A stretch of 64,000 bases of DNA from contig VGXO01000007.1 of the NCBI GenBank assembly GCA_016873275.1, positions 1 through 64,000 of the forward strand, written 5' to 3'. This DNA comes from Phycisphaerae bacterium. GTDB lineage: Bacteria > Planctomycetota > Phycisphaerae > Phycisphaerales > SM1A02. The notes beneath the pieces are model-generated. The model had not been told where the DNA came from. It made no database searches and was given only the letters and a program-made list of their open reading frames with translations. The position numbers and the translations under genes were made by a program. Positions 30,959 to 39,573 of the stretch are shown in pieces (position 1 is the first letter of the stretch; each line of letters starts with the position of its first letter).

Positions 30959-33832
30959 ATGACCGAGCCTGCCCCGAACGACCTGCCCCACCGCTACAGC
31001 GGCGCCTACGCGAACCGCCTCGAGGAGGCGTGGCAGGCGCGGCTCGAGGCGGAGGGCGCGTTCCGCCAGCCGAATCCAGGCGAGCCCGGCTTCGACCCGT
31101 CGCGACCGAAGTTCTACTGCCTCGACATGTTCCCGTATCCCTCCGGTGCGGGCCTGCACGTCGGGCATCCCGAGGGCTACACCGCGACCGACATCATCTG
31201 CCGCTACAAGCGGATGAAGGGCTTCAACGTCCTGCACCCGATGGGTTGGGACGCGTTCGGCCTGCCCGCCGAGCAGTACGCGATCGCGACGGGCGTCCAC
31301 CCCGAGGTCACGACGACGAAGGCGATCGACACCTTCCGCCGGCAGCTGAAGCGCTTCGGCTTCTGCTACGACTGGTCGCGGGAGCTCGCGACGATCGATC
31401 CGGGGTACTACCGCTGGACGCAGTGGATCTGGCTGCAGGCGTACGGCTCGTGGTTCGATCCGGCGCTGCGGAAGGCGCGACCGATCGCGGAGCTCGAGGC
31501 GACGCTCGCCCGCGAGGACCGCGCGATCGAGACCGCCGCCGGACCGCGCCGCTGGAGCGCCTGCTCGCGGCTCGAGCGGCAGGCGCACCTCGACCGGCAT
31601 CGCCTCGCCTACCTCGGCGAGCAGACCGTCAACTGGTGCCCGAAGCTCGGCACGGTGCTTGCCAACGAGGAGGTGATCGACGGGCGGAGCGAGCGCGGCG
31701 GTCACCCGGTGCTGCGGATGCCGCTCAAGCAGTGGATGTTCCGCATCACCGCCTACGCCGACCGGCTGCTCGAGGACCTCGCCCTCGTCGACTGGCCGGA
31801 GTCCACCAAGACCCTGCAGGCGGAGTGGATCGGTCGGAGCGAGGGCGCGGAGGTCCGCTTCGCGCTCGACGACGGCTCCGGCGAGTCGCTCGAGGTCTTC
31901 ACGACGCGCCCCGACACGATCTTCGGCGCGACCTACATGGTGGTCGCCCCGGAGCACCCGCTCGTCGCGCGGGCGGTCGCGCGGTCGGGCGATCCCCGCC
32001 TCGCCGCGTACGTCGAGGCGGCGCGGAACCGCGCCGACGTCGACCGCCAGCAGTCGAAGGAGAAGACCGGCTGCCCGACGGGACTTCACGCGGTGAATCC
32101 CGCGACCGGCGGCCGCATTCCCATCTGGACCGCCGACTACGTGCTCATGGGCTATGGCACCGGGGCGATCATGGCGGTGCCCGCGCACGACGAGCGCGAC
32201 TTCGAGTTCGCGCGGGCGTTCGATCTCCCGATCGTGCAGGTCGTCGAGGTGCCGGGCACGCCCTTCACCGGCGAGCAGGCGAACTCCGGCGAGGGCACCG
32301 CGGTGCGGAGCGCGAGCGCCGCGACCGGACTCTCGATCGACGGGCTCGCGACGGCGCCGGCGAAGGCGGCGGTGATCGCGTGGCTCGAGGCGAGGCGGCT
32401 CGGGGCGCGACGAACGAACTACCGCCTCCGCGACTGGCTCTTCTCGCGGCAGCGCTACTGGGGCGAGCCCTTCCCGATCGTCTACGACGCGGAAGGGCTG
32501 CATCACCCCGTGTCGGCGTCGGCGCTGCCGGTGGCGCTGCCGCCGCTCGCCGACTACTCGCCGATCGAGAGCGACTCGCCGCAGCCGCCGCTCGCGAAGG
32601 CCGCCGACTGGGCAAGGACCACCGCCGGCGCCGCGGGAGTGGACCCGGCGGTCCTTCCTCCCGACGCGCCGGTCGTGCGCGAGACCAACACCATGCCCGG
32701 CTGGGCAGGGAGCTGCTGGTACTACCTCCGCTACTGCTCGCCGCGGGCGATCGATCGCTTCGTCGATGCCGGCGCCGAGCGCTACTGGATGCTCTCCCGC
32801 CGGCGCTCCGCGGGCGCGGGACCGGCTCCGGACCGCTTCGATCCCGCGACCTGCCACGCCGGAGGCGTCGACCTCTACGTCGGCGGCGCGGAGCACGCGG
32901 TGCTCCACCTGCTCTACGCGCGATTCTGGCACAAGATGCTCTTCGACCTCGGGCTCGTCTCGACCCCGGAGCCGATGGGTCGGCTCTTCCATCAGGGGAT
33001 GATCACGAGCTTCGCCTACCAGCGGCGCGACAAGAGCCTCGTCGCGGTGGACCTCGTCGAGGAGCGGTCGGACGGAACCTTCGTCGAGAAGGCGACCGGC
33101 GAGGCGGTGACGCAGATCGCCGCGAAGATGTCGAAGTCGCTCCGCAACGTCGTCAATCCAGACGACGTGATCGCCGAGCATGGAGCCGACACCTTCCGGC
33201 TCTACGAGATGTACATGGGTCCGCTCGAGGCGTCGAAGCCCTGGAACACCCGCGACATCGTGGGCGTCTTCCGCTTCCTCCAGCGGACGTGGCGGCTCGC
33301 GATCGACGAGCGGACCGGCGAGCCGCTCGGCGCGGCGACCGCGGATCCCGCGATCGAGAAGCTGCTCCACCGCACCATCGCGAAGGTCGGGGAGGACATC
33401 GAGCGCCTCGCGTTCAACACCGCGATCGCGGCGCTGATCGAGCTCGTCAACGCGGCGACCCGCCCGACCGGCATGACCGATCCCACGCGGGGCGGCATGA
33501 CCCGCGACCAGCTCGAGCGCCTCGCGCGGATCCTCTGGCCGTTCGCGCCCCACGTCGCCGACGAGATCGCGGCGCGCCTCGGCGCGACCGGCGGGCTTCA
33601 TCGCGCGGCGTGGCCGTCCTTCGATCCCGCGATGCTCGTCGAGGACGAGGTCGAGATCCCCGTGCAAGTGCAGGGGAAGCTGCGGGCACGCATCAAGGTG
33701 CCCGCGAAGGCGAGCGCTGCAGAGATCGAGGCGATCGCGCTCGGCGACCCGCAGGTCGTCCCTCATCTCGGCGGCAGACCGCCCAAGAAGGTGATCGTCG
33801 TGCCGGGGCGGATGGTCAACGTGGTGACCTGA
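30959..33832 (+). CDS. leuS: Leucyl-tRNA synthetase
   Basis: 957 residues. Class I synthetase charging tRNA-Leu. The nucleotide-binding PYPSGAGLHVGHPEGY is at 59-74 (the HIGH box reads HVGH). The editing domain includes FTTRPDTIFGATYMVVAPEHP and GYGTGAIMAVPAHDERD. ETNTMPGWAGSCWYYLRYC lies before the second active-site half, and KMSKSLRNVV has KMSKS at 723-727. It is about 100 residues longer than E. coli LeuS, partly from an insertion after the first Rossmann half (LARKARPIAELEATLAREDRAI-like region near 180-205) and a Pro-rich stretch around 540-560. ATG 30959 fits the family start. The gene is followed directly by a long repeat array. Confidence 0.96.
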   Translation: MTEPAPNDLPHRYSGAYANRLEEAWQARLEAEGAFRQPNPGEPGFDPSRPKFYCLDMFPYPSGAGLHVGHPEGYTATDIICRYKRMKGFNVLHPMGWDAFGLPAEQYAIATGVHPEVTTTKAIDTFRRQLKRFGFCYDWSRELATIDPGYYRWTQWIWLQAYGSWFDPALRKARPIAELEATLAREDRAIETAAGPRRWSACSRLERQAHLDRHRLAYLGEQTVNWCPKLGTVLANEEVIDGRSERGGHPVLRMPLKQWMFRITAYADRLLEDLALVDWPESTKTLQAEWIGRSEGAEVRFALDDGSGESLEVFTTRPDTIFGATYMVVAPEHPLVARAVARSGDPRLAAYVEAARNRADVDRQQSKEKTGCPTGLHAVNPATGGRIPIWTADYVLMGYGTGAIMAVPAHDERDFEFARAFDLPIVQVVEVPGTPFTGEQANSGEGTAVRSASAATGLSIDGLATAPAKAAVIAWLEARRLGARRTNYRLRDWLFSRQRYWGEPFPIVYDAEGLHHPVSASALPVALPPLADYSPIESDSPQPPLAKAADWARTTAGAAGVDPAVLPPDAPVVRETNTMPGWAGSCWYYLRYCSPRAIDRFVDAGAERYWMLSRRRSAGAGPAPDRFDPATCHAGGVDLYVGGAEHAVLHLLYARFWHKMLFDLGLVSTPEPMGRLFHQGMITSFAYQRRDKSLVAVDLVEERSDGTFVEKATGEAVTQIAAKMSKSLRNVVNPDDVIAEHGADTFRLYEMYMGPLEASKPWNTRDIVGVFRFLQRTWRLAIDERTGEPLGAATADPAIEKLLHRTIAKVGEDIERLAFNTAIAALIELVNAATRPTGMTDPTRGGMTRDQLERLARILWPFAPHVADEIAARLGATGGLHRAAWPSFDPAMLVEDEVEIPVQVQGKLRARIKVPAKASAAEIEAIALGDPQVVPHLGGRPPKKVIVVPGRMVNVVT

Positions 33833-33842
33833 GGGCAGGGCG

Positions 33843-33862
33843 GCGCCTGCGGCCGCAGGCGC
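33843..33862. repeat. Perfect 20-bp palindrome, copy 1 of 4
   Basis: GCGCCTGCGGCCGCAGGCGC is fully self-complementary. Identical copies lie at 34053-34072, 34458-34477 and 34668-34687, two per module of the repeat array. Confidence 0.95.
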
Positions 33863-34052
33863 TGGGTTCGGGTGCTGGTGCTTCGGGAGTCTCGCGAGGC
33901 TTCGGACACGGCGCGGGCGGCCGCCTGGCCGACCGTCGAGGTGCGCACACGGGCGTGGCCTGTGGACCCAGTGGACCTTGTGGACCCAGTGGAGGTGGAC
34001 GGCGTGTGGACGGTGGACGTTGGTGCGCTCGTCTCGCGGGAGTCCGGACACG

Positions 34053-34072
34053 GCGCCTGCGGCCGCAGGCGC
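34053..34072. repeat. Perfect 20-bp palindrome, copy 2 of 4
   Basis: Same palindrome as at 33843. It ends the first module. Confidence 0.95.
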
Positions 34073-34457
34073 GGGGTTCGGGTGCCGTGCTTCGGAAGGC
34101 GTGCGTGACTCCGGAAGCCCGTGCGTCGGAAGGCATCCGCCCGTCACTGCAGCGCTTCGCCCACCCACCTGTCCACCGGGTCCACTGGGTCCACCGGGTC
34201 CACGTCCACCGATTCAAAGTCCCACGACGACGGAAGGCATCCGCCGCGCGAGCCTGTGCTACGGAAGGCTTGCGTGACTCCGGAAGCCCGTTCCTCGCAA
34301 GGCTCCCGCCCGTCACCGCAGCGCTTCGCCCACCCAGTCGTCCACCGGGTCCACTGGGTCCACCGGGTCCACGTCCACCGACCCGAAGTCCCATGACGAC
34401 GGAAGGCGTCCGCCGCGCGAGCCTGTGCGACGGAAGGCGTGGGTGGCTTCGGACGCG

Positions 34458-34477
34458 GCGCCTGCGGCCGCAGGCGC
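34458..34477. repeat. Perfect 20-bp palindrome, copy 3 of 4
   Basis: Same palindrome as at 33843. It starts the second module, 615 bp from copy 1. Confidence 0.95.
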
Positions 34478-34667
34478 TGGGTTCGGGTGCTGGTGCTTCG
34501 GGAGTCTCGAGAGGCTTCGGATACGGCGCGGGTGGCCGCCTGGCCGACCGTCGAGGTGCGCACACGGGCGTGGCCTGTGGACCCAGTGGACCTTGTGGAC
34601 CCAGTGGAGGTGGACGGCGTGTGGACGGTGGACGTTGGTGCGCACGTCTCACGAGAGTCCGGACACG

Positions 34668-34687
34668 GCGCCTGCGGCCGCAGGCGC
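34668..34687. repeat. Perfect 20-bp palindrome, copy 4 of 4
   Basis: Same palindrome as at 33843. It ends the second module, 615 bp from copy 2. Confidence 0.95.
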
Positions 34688-35454
34688 GGGGTTTAGTTGC
34701 CGTGCTACGGCAGGCGTGCGTGACTCCGGAAGCCCGTTCCTCGCAAGGCTCCCGCCCGTCGCCGCAGCGCTTCGCCCACCCACCTGTCCACCGGGTCCAC
34801 TGGGTCCACCGGGTCCACGTCCACCGATCCGAAGTCCCATGACGACGGAAGGCGTCCGCCGCGCGAGCCTGTGCTACGGCAGGCGTGCGTGACTCCGGAA
34901 GCCCGTGCTTCGGAAGGCATCCATCATCCATGGTGCAGCGCTTCGCCCACCCAGTTGTCTACTGGGTCCACTGGGTCCACCGGGTCCACGTCCACCGATT
35001 CAAAGTCCCATGACGACGGAAGGCGGCCGCCCCGCGAGCCTGTGCTACGGCAGGCGTCCGCGACTCCGCTTGCCCGTGCTTCGTCAGGCATCCGCCCGTC
35101 ACTGCAGCGCTTCGCCCACCCAGTTGTCCACCGGGTCCACTGGGTCCACCGGGTCCACGTCCACCGATTCAAAGTCCCATGACGACGGAAGGCGGCCGCC
35201 GCGCGAGCCTGTGCGACGGAAGGCTTGCGTGACTCCGGAAGCTCGTTCCTCGCAAGGCTCCCGCCCGTCACTGCAGCGCTTCGCCCACCCACCTGTCCAC
35301 CGGGTCCACTGGGTCCACCGGGTCCTCGTCCACCGACCCGAAGTCCCCCGACGACGGAAGGCGTCCGCCAGCCCCCGCCCCGATAACGCCCCTCCCGCCC
35401 GGGCGATCTCCCATCTCCTCGTGGACTCGCGGTGGTCTCCCCGATGCCTCGGAC

Positions 35455-35460
35455 TATCCT
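35455..35460 (+). promoter_or_regulatory. Candidate -10 TATCCT
   Basis: TATCCT lies 68 nt before ATG 35529, predicting a leader of about 60 nt that carries the AGGAGCT Shine-Dalgarno. Confidence 0.35.
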
Positions 35461-35528
35461 CGAACCGGGTCGCGGTCCGCCGCGTGTGACACCCTTCCAA
35501 GGTCCGCCTTCAGGAGCTCACGAAGCCG

Positions 35529-37367
35529 ATGGTCGAGCGTCGCGCGGTGCGTTGGCGGGTGTTCGTCGGCGCCACCGCGGCGTGGACGCTCGCCCTCTCG
35601 GCGTCGGCGCAGGTCCGCGTGGTGACCTGGAACATCGCGCGGCTCCAGGGCGACCCCGATGCCATCGAGGAGGTGCTCGCGACCCTCGCCGAGGACGACC
35701 GCCCCGGCTTCGCCGAGGCGCCCTCGATCGTGGTCTTCCAGGAGGTCACCTCCTCCTCGCTCGCCGGGATCTCCGCGCTCGTCGCCGCCGGCGCGGGTGG
35801 CGTGCCCTACCAGCTCGCGACCTACACGAGCTCGCCCTCGGAGGACTCCTCCGGCGGCGCCATCGCGCTCTTCTACCGCTCCGACCGCCTGCAGGAGGTC
35901 GCCGCGCAGCACCGCGACATCGCGACGGGCGCCGGACGCAACAGCGACCGCTGGAGCCTGCGCCTCGTCGGCTATCCCGAGCCGATCGGCTCGCTCTGGA
36001 TCTACGGCAGCCACCTCAAGGCAAGCAACGATGCCGAGAGCCGGGCGGCGCGCCTCGCCGGCGCGAACGCGCTCCGCGCCGACATGGCGACGCTCCCCGC
36101 GGGCTCGCGGATCATGCTCGTCGGCGACCTCAACCTCTACGTCAACACCGAGTCCGCCTACGTCGCGCTCCTCGCGGGCGGCGGGCTGCTCGATCCGCTC
36201 GGCAGCGGCTCGTGGTCCGGCGGGTCGAACGCCCTCAAGCACTCGCAGTCGCCCCGCGACGTCTCGGTCGGCGGGCTCGTCGGCGGCGCGATGGACGACC
36301 GCTTCGACTTCCAGCTCGTCTCGCCCGCGCTCTCCGATGGCGCCGGGCTCGACCTCATCGGCGGCACCTATCGATCGGTCGGCAACGACGGCGCGCACTA
36401 CGACCAGGCGATCAACGCGGGGAACAACCTCTACTTCCCCGGGCAGGTCGCCCGTTCGAACGCGCTCGCGGATGCGCTCTTCGATTCGAGCGACCACCTG
36501 CCGGTCGCGACCGACCTCCGGCTCCCCGGGGTCCTCGTGGCGGCGATGAGCGACGACCTCGGGCGGGCGTTCCGCGGCGCGACGGTGCCGATCGCGGTGG
36601 TCCTCTCGAACGGCGCTCCGGGCGCGAACCTCCAGCGGAGCGCCCCGATCGCGGTGACCGTCGAGGGCGTCGAGGGCGCGGTCGGCGCGACCTCCGCGAC
36701 GGCGCCGCTCCTGCCGGCGACCGTGACCGCGACGGTCCTCCTCGACTGCTCGACCGCCGGGACGCTCGACGTCGTGGTCGAGGCGCGGGCGAGCGGCGAG
36801 GTCGCGAACGCGGTGTTCCCGCTGCAGGCACAGGCGGAGGTGCTCGAGCCCGCGCGACCCTCGCTCGAGGCGGGCGCGGTCGTCGAGGAGATCGAGGCGT
36901 CGATCGAGGTCGAGCCGGGCACGCCGCAGGTCGTCGAGTTCCTGATCTACAACCTGCCGGCGCCGCCGCCGCAGGGGGTGCTCGAGGTGGACGAGGTCCT
37001 CGTGGCGCCGGGACCGATCTCCCTCGTCGAGGCGCCCGCGACGGTGGGCGTGCTTCCCGGCGTCCTCCGCGTCTCGGTCGATCCGGCGCTCGTGCCGACG
37101 AAGGGATGGCAGGGCTCGATCGAGATCGAGGTCTCTGACGAGGACCTTCCCGGCGCCCGCGCGGCGTCGCTCGTGATCCAGCTCGCGGTGTCGGTCGCCG
37201 ACGCAGGCGACCCCGCGGACCTGAACCACGACGGGATCGTGAACGGGGCGGACCTCGCGATCCTCCTCGGTGCCTGGGGAGGCTCGGGTCCCGCGGACCT
37301 GAACGACGACGGGATCGTGAACGGGGCGGACCTCGCGATCCTCCTCGGCGCCTGGAGCAGCGGATGA
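35529..37367 (+). CDS. Secreted endonuclease/exonuclease/phosphatase-like protein with dockerin
   Basis: 612 residues. A signal peptide (1-27, ending SASAQ) precedes an EEP (DNase I-like) domain at about 28-335. It contains VRVVTWNIARLQ, VVFQEVTSS (metal-binding Glu), YGSHLKAS (His), LVGDLNLYVN (GDxN) and the terminal SSDHLPV (SDH). That is a full catalytic set for a metal-dependent phosphodiesterase acting outside the cell. Two Ig-like or beta-rich segments follow (340-555). The C-terminus has two nearly identical dockerin repeats, DLNHDGIVNGADLAILL and DLNDDGIVNGADLAILL. An AGGAGCT Shine-Dalgarno precedes the ATG. Confidence 0.88.
   Translation: MVERRAVRWRVFVGATAAWTLALSASAQVRVVTWNIARLQGDPDAIEEVLATLAEDDRPGFAEAPSIVVFQEVTSSSLAGISALVAAGAGGVPYQLATYTSSPSEDSSGGAIALFYRSDRLQEVAAQHRDIATGAGRNSDRWSLRLVGYPEPIGSLWIYGSHLKASNDAESRAARLAGANALRADMATLPAGSRIMLVGDLNLYVNTESAYVALLAGGGLLDPLGSGSWSGGSNALKHSQSPRDVSVGGLVGGAMDDRFDFQLVSPALSDGAGLDLIGGTYRSVGNDGAHYDQAINAGNNLYFPGQVARSNALADALFDSSDHLPVATDLRLPGVLVAAMSDDLGRAFRGATVPIAVVLSNGAPGANLQRSAPIAVTVEGVEGAVGATSATAPLLPATVTATVLLDCSTAGTLDVVVEARASGEVANAVFPLQAQAEVLEPARPSLEAGAVVEEIEASIEVEPGTPQVVEFLIYNLPAPPPQGVLEVDEVLVAPGPISLVEAPATVGVLPGVLRVSVDPALVPTKGWQGSIEIEVSDEDLPGARAASLVIQLAVSVADAGDPADLNHDGIVNGADLAILLGAWGGSGPADLNDDGIVNGADLAILLGAWSSG
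37215..37360 (+). repeat. Two 78-bp near-identical dockerin-coding repeats
   Basis: Copies begin at 37215 and 37293 (gcggacctgaac...) and differ at only a few bases over about 63 nt. They encode the two calcium-binding loops of the dockerin tail. The low divergence points to recent duplication or gene conversion. Confidence 0.85.
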
Positions 37368-37431
37368 ATCCGGGACCTCGCCGCGGAGAAGCGGACGAGG
37401 TCGAGTGGACCCACGACGGGAGAAGCACCTC

Positions 37432-38304
37432 ATGAACGCCCTGCACCTCACCCTGCCTGCCCTGCGCCGCATCCCGATCCTCGCGATCGCCGGCGCGATC
37501 CTCGCGTGGACCGCGCCCGCCTCGGCGGACGTCGTCGAGATGACCACGGTCAAGGACAACACCCTGATCGAGGATCCCTCGCTTCCCGTCAGCGCCGGCG
37601 CCTCGACGAGCTTCTACTCCGGTCGGGTCGGCTCGAACGGCGGCACGACGCTCCGGCGCGGGCTCCTGCAGTTCGACGTCGCCGCGCAGGTGCCCGCGGG
37701 AAGCACGATCACCGCGGTCACCCTGCAGGTCCGCTGCAGCAAGGTCCCCACGGGTAGCCAGGCGCAGCTGATCAAGCTCCACCGCATGCTCGCGAGCTGG
37801 GGCGAGGGCTCGTCGGTCTCCTTCGGCGGCGGCGGCGCGCCCGCGACGCCGGGCAGCGCGACTTGGGTCAGCCGCTTCCACCCGGACCTTCCCTGGACGA
37901 CGCCGGGCGGGCAGTTCGCCGCAGCGCCGAGCGGTTCGACCTCGGTCGGCGCGGTCGGCTTCTACACCTTCGCGTCGAGCGCCGGCATGGTCGCCGACGT
38001 GCAGGCGTGGCTTGACGATCCCGCCTCGAACCATGGCTGGGCGGTGATCGGCAACGAGGTCGTGCCGCAGAACGTGCGGCGCTTCGAGACCCGCGAGTCC
38101 ACCTCGGCGTGGCGCCCGCAGCTGGTCGTCACCTTCGTGCCGCCCTCCACGAACCCCTACGACCTCAACGGCGACGGCATCGTCAACGGCGCCGACTTGT
38201 CGATCCTGCTCGCCCAGTGGGGCGGACCCGGCACCGCCGACTTCAACGGCGACGGCGTCGTGAACGGCGCGGACCTTGCCCAGCTCCTCGGGGCGTGGAC
38301 CTGA
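37432..38304 (+). CDS. Secreted DNRLRE-like domain protein with dockerin
   Basis: 290 residues. A signal peptide (about 1-32, ending APASA) is followed by a beta-sandwich domain with TTVKDNTLIEDPSLPVSAG, RRGLLQFDVAAQVPAGSTI, NHGWAVIGNE and RRFETRES...WRPQLVVTF. That order is typical of DNRLRE/CBM-like surface proteins. Two dockerin repeats close it: DLNGDGIVNGADLSILL and DFNGDGVVNGADLAQLL. A GGGAGAAG Shine-Dalgarno precedes ATG 37432, 64 bp after the nuclease gene, so the two exported proteins may share a transcript. Confidence 0.82.
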   Translation: MNALHLTLPALRRIPILAIAGAILAWTAPASADVVEMTTVKDNTLIEDPSLPVSAGASTSFYSGRVGSNGGTTLRRGLLQFDVAAQVPAGSTITAVTLQVRCSKVPTGSQAQLIKLHRMLASWGEGSSVSFGGGGAPATPGSATWVSRFHPDLPWTTPGGQFAAAPSGSTSVGAVGFYTFASSAGMVADVQAWLDDPASNHGWAVIGNEVVPQNVRRFETRESTSAWRPQLVVTFVPPSTNPYDLNGDGIVNGADLSILLAQWGGPGTADFNGDGVVNGADLAQLLGAWT

Positions 38305-38321
38305 TCTGCCGCGCAAAGGAA

Positions 38322-38349
38322 CGCCCCCGGCGCTGGGCGTCCGGGGGCG
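38322..38349. terminator. Strong GC hairpin between dockerin gene and tRNA-Cys
   Basis: CGCCCCCGG (38322-38330), a 10-nt loop, then CCGGGGGCG (38341-38349): a perfect 9-bp stem. It lies 17 bp after the plus-strand stop and directly beyond the 3' end of the minus-strand tRNA, so it could end transcription from both sides. No T-tract. Confidence 0.6.
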
Positions 38350-38350
38350 A

Positions 38351-38424
38351 AGGCCGAGGTGGGATTCGAACCCACGAATAACGGATTTGCAATCCGTCCC
38401 CTTGGGCCACTTGGGTACTCGGCC
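38351..38424 (-). tRNA. tRNA-Cys (anticodon GCA)
   Basis: 74 nt on the minus strand. Acceptor GGCCGAG pairs with CTCGGCC, discriminator T. The anticodon arm is ACGGA-TTGCAAA-TCCGT with anticodon GCA. The T-arm contains GGTTCGAATCC. CCA is not encoded. Confidence 0.96.
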
Positions 38425-38480
38425 GGGGAGGGGAATCTTCGCAGGTCGGCGGGGTCTCCGTCAACGACCGATCCGATGCA

Positions 38481-39449
38481 TCACTTCTCCGCGGCGTTCG
38501 CCGTGCGGAGCGAGCCGGCGGGGACAAGGCGAAGACCGACGAGGTCCACCGTCGCGGCGGGCTCGCCGCTGAGGTAGGCGACCGCCGAGTCGCCGCGGAC
38601 CGAGATCAGCTCCGCCCCGATCGCCTGCCTCGTCACCGCGTCGCGCACCTCGGTCGTGCCGTCGCGCTCGACGAGGCGAAGCCGGTCGCCGGTCGAGAGC
38701 CCGGCGTTTCGACCGACGTCGAGGATCACCTCGCGTCGCCCCTTCACCGAGGCGATCTCGAGGCGCAGCCCGCTCGCGGTCGGCAGCTCCTCGACCACCG
38801 CGACCACCTCCGCGACCGCCTCGGAGGTCGCCTCGCCGAGGGGCGTCGACCAGAAGAGGTAGCTGCGCGGGGAGAGTCCGTCGTAGCCGTCGCGGAGCGT
38901 GACCTCCTTCGGGACGTCCTCGGCGCTTCGAAGGAGGTCCTGCCGGACGACGAGACCGTCCTCGAGCCGGATCACCTCGAGCTCGACCGCGACGAACGCC
39001 TCGTTGCGGCTTCCGAAGAGACCCGTCCGCGTGAGGGTGCCGCCTCCCACCTCGGCGGTGTGGAGGAAGTCGGTGACGCGTCCGACGACGAGGTAGTCGG
39101 CGTCCGGCGCGAGCGCGCGGGCGGCGGCGAGACGCGCCTCGCGGTCGCCGCCCGGATCCTTCGAGAGGATCCGGACGTCGACCGCATGGTCGTTCCGAAG
39201 CATGCGGGCGACCGCGTCCGAGACCGCCGGGCCGACGCCCTTCCAGCCGAGCGGGTTCGAGCCGGGATCGGCGAACGGCGCCATCACCACGACGAGCCGC
39301 GCATCCATCGACGCCTTCTGCACGCCGGACTCGGTCCGCGCGGCGGGCGCGTCCTGGTGCGAGAGGCGAGGGGCCGAGCAGGCTCCGAGCGAGAGGGCGA
39401 GCGAGAGGGCGAGCGAGAGGGTCCTTCCGAGCAGCATCGCGGGTCGCAT
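38481..39449 (-). CDS. CsgG/FlgT-like lipoprotein
   Basis: 322 residues. Lipoprotein signal SLALSLALSLGAC, cleaved before Cys24. The body has VVVMAPFADPGSNPLGWKGVGPAVSDAVARML, YLVVGRVTDFLHT and VAVELEVIRLEDG, the layout of CsgG, LpoB and FlgT-type periplasmic lipoproteins built on an alpha/beta TolB-like domain. A C-terminal beta-rich SH3-like domain follows (VILDVGRNAGLSTGDRLRLVERDGT), as in FlgT. A role in an outer-membrane complex is inferred. No flagellar or curli genes lie nearby. The signal peptide is encoded by a 12-bp tandem repeat. Confidence 0.7.
   Translation of the reverse strand: MRPAMLLGRTLSLALSLALSLGACSAPRLSHQDAPAARTESGVQKASMDARLVVVMAPFADPGSNPLGWKGVGPAVSDAVARMLRNDHAVDVRILSKDPGGDREARLAAARALAPDADYLVVGRVTDFLHTAEVGGGTLTRTGLFGSRNEAFVAVELEVIRLEDGLVVRQDLLRSAEDVPKEVTLRDGYDGLSPRSYLFWSTPLGEATSEAVAEVVAVVEELPTASGLRLEIASVKGRREVILDVGRNAGLSTGDRLRLVERDGTTEVRDAVTRQAIGAELISVRGDSAVAYLSGEPAATVDLVGLRLVPAGSLRTANAAEK
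39386..39421. repeat. Three perfect 12-bp tandem repeats in a signal-peptide region
   Basis: cgagcgagaggg is repeated at 39386, 39398 and 39410. On the minus strand each copy encodes four residues (LALS-type) of the hydrophobic core of a lipoprotein signal peptide, so copy-number change would lengthen or shorten that core without a frameshift. Confidence 0.9.
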
Positions 39450-39573
39450 GAGGAGGAAGGATCGGACGCTGGCGGCGTGCGGCTTCAGTTCGCCGGACCG
39501 TCCTCGCGACCGCCACCGCAGGAGAGTTTCGGACGTAGACTCGCGCTCGACCCGCCGCCTTCTCGAGGACGCC

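Larger units (their letters stand above)
33842..35365. repeat. 1.5-kb non-coding repeat array (169-171-bp units plus larger modules)
   Basis: Six copies of a 169-171-bp unit share the anchor gcagcgcttcgcccaccca at 34149, 34318, 34764, 34935, 35104 and 35273. Each contains gtccaccgggtccactgggt and a ccgaagtcccatgacgacgg-like segment. Two copies of a larger module, starting at 33842 and 34457 (offset 615 bp), carry the same core in opposite orientation (tggacccagtggacc). Each module has two 20-bp palindromes. No gene fits: unit length is not a constant multiple of three and frames are open on all strands only because of the repeats. Confidence 0.95.
33833..35528. other. Gene-free interval between leuS and the nuclease gene
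   Basis: About 1.7 kb without a credible gene. Apart from the repeat array (33842-35365) the remaining 160 bp contain a TATCCT hexamer and an AGGAG Shine-Dalgarno belonging to the next gene. Confidence 0.8.

Noticed and set aside
33961-34020. Replication-origin-like DnaA boxes in the TGTGGAC repeats
   Set aside because: No TTATNCACA-type box, no AT-rich unwinding region and no dnaA or dnaN nearby.
28148-34168. A 2006-codon open frame on the minus strand across folC and leuS
   Set aside because: It runs antisense through genuine, well-conserved genes and has low-complexity Arg/Asp/His composition. In such GC-rich DNA, stop codons are rare on the opposite strand.
33842-35365. Tandem-repeat protein gene (Trp-Thr-Arg-Trp or Val-Asp-Pro repeats)
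   Set aside because: Frames are open because of GTCCAC-type triplet bias, but unit length changes between 169 and 171 bp, which breaks frame, and no start signal or signal peptide fits.
33832-35500. CRISPR array
   Set aside because: Repeats are 169-171 bp with no short, evenly spaced unique spacers, and no cas gene is nearby.
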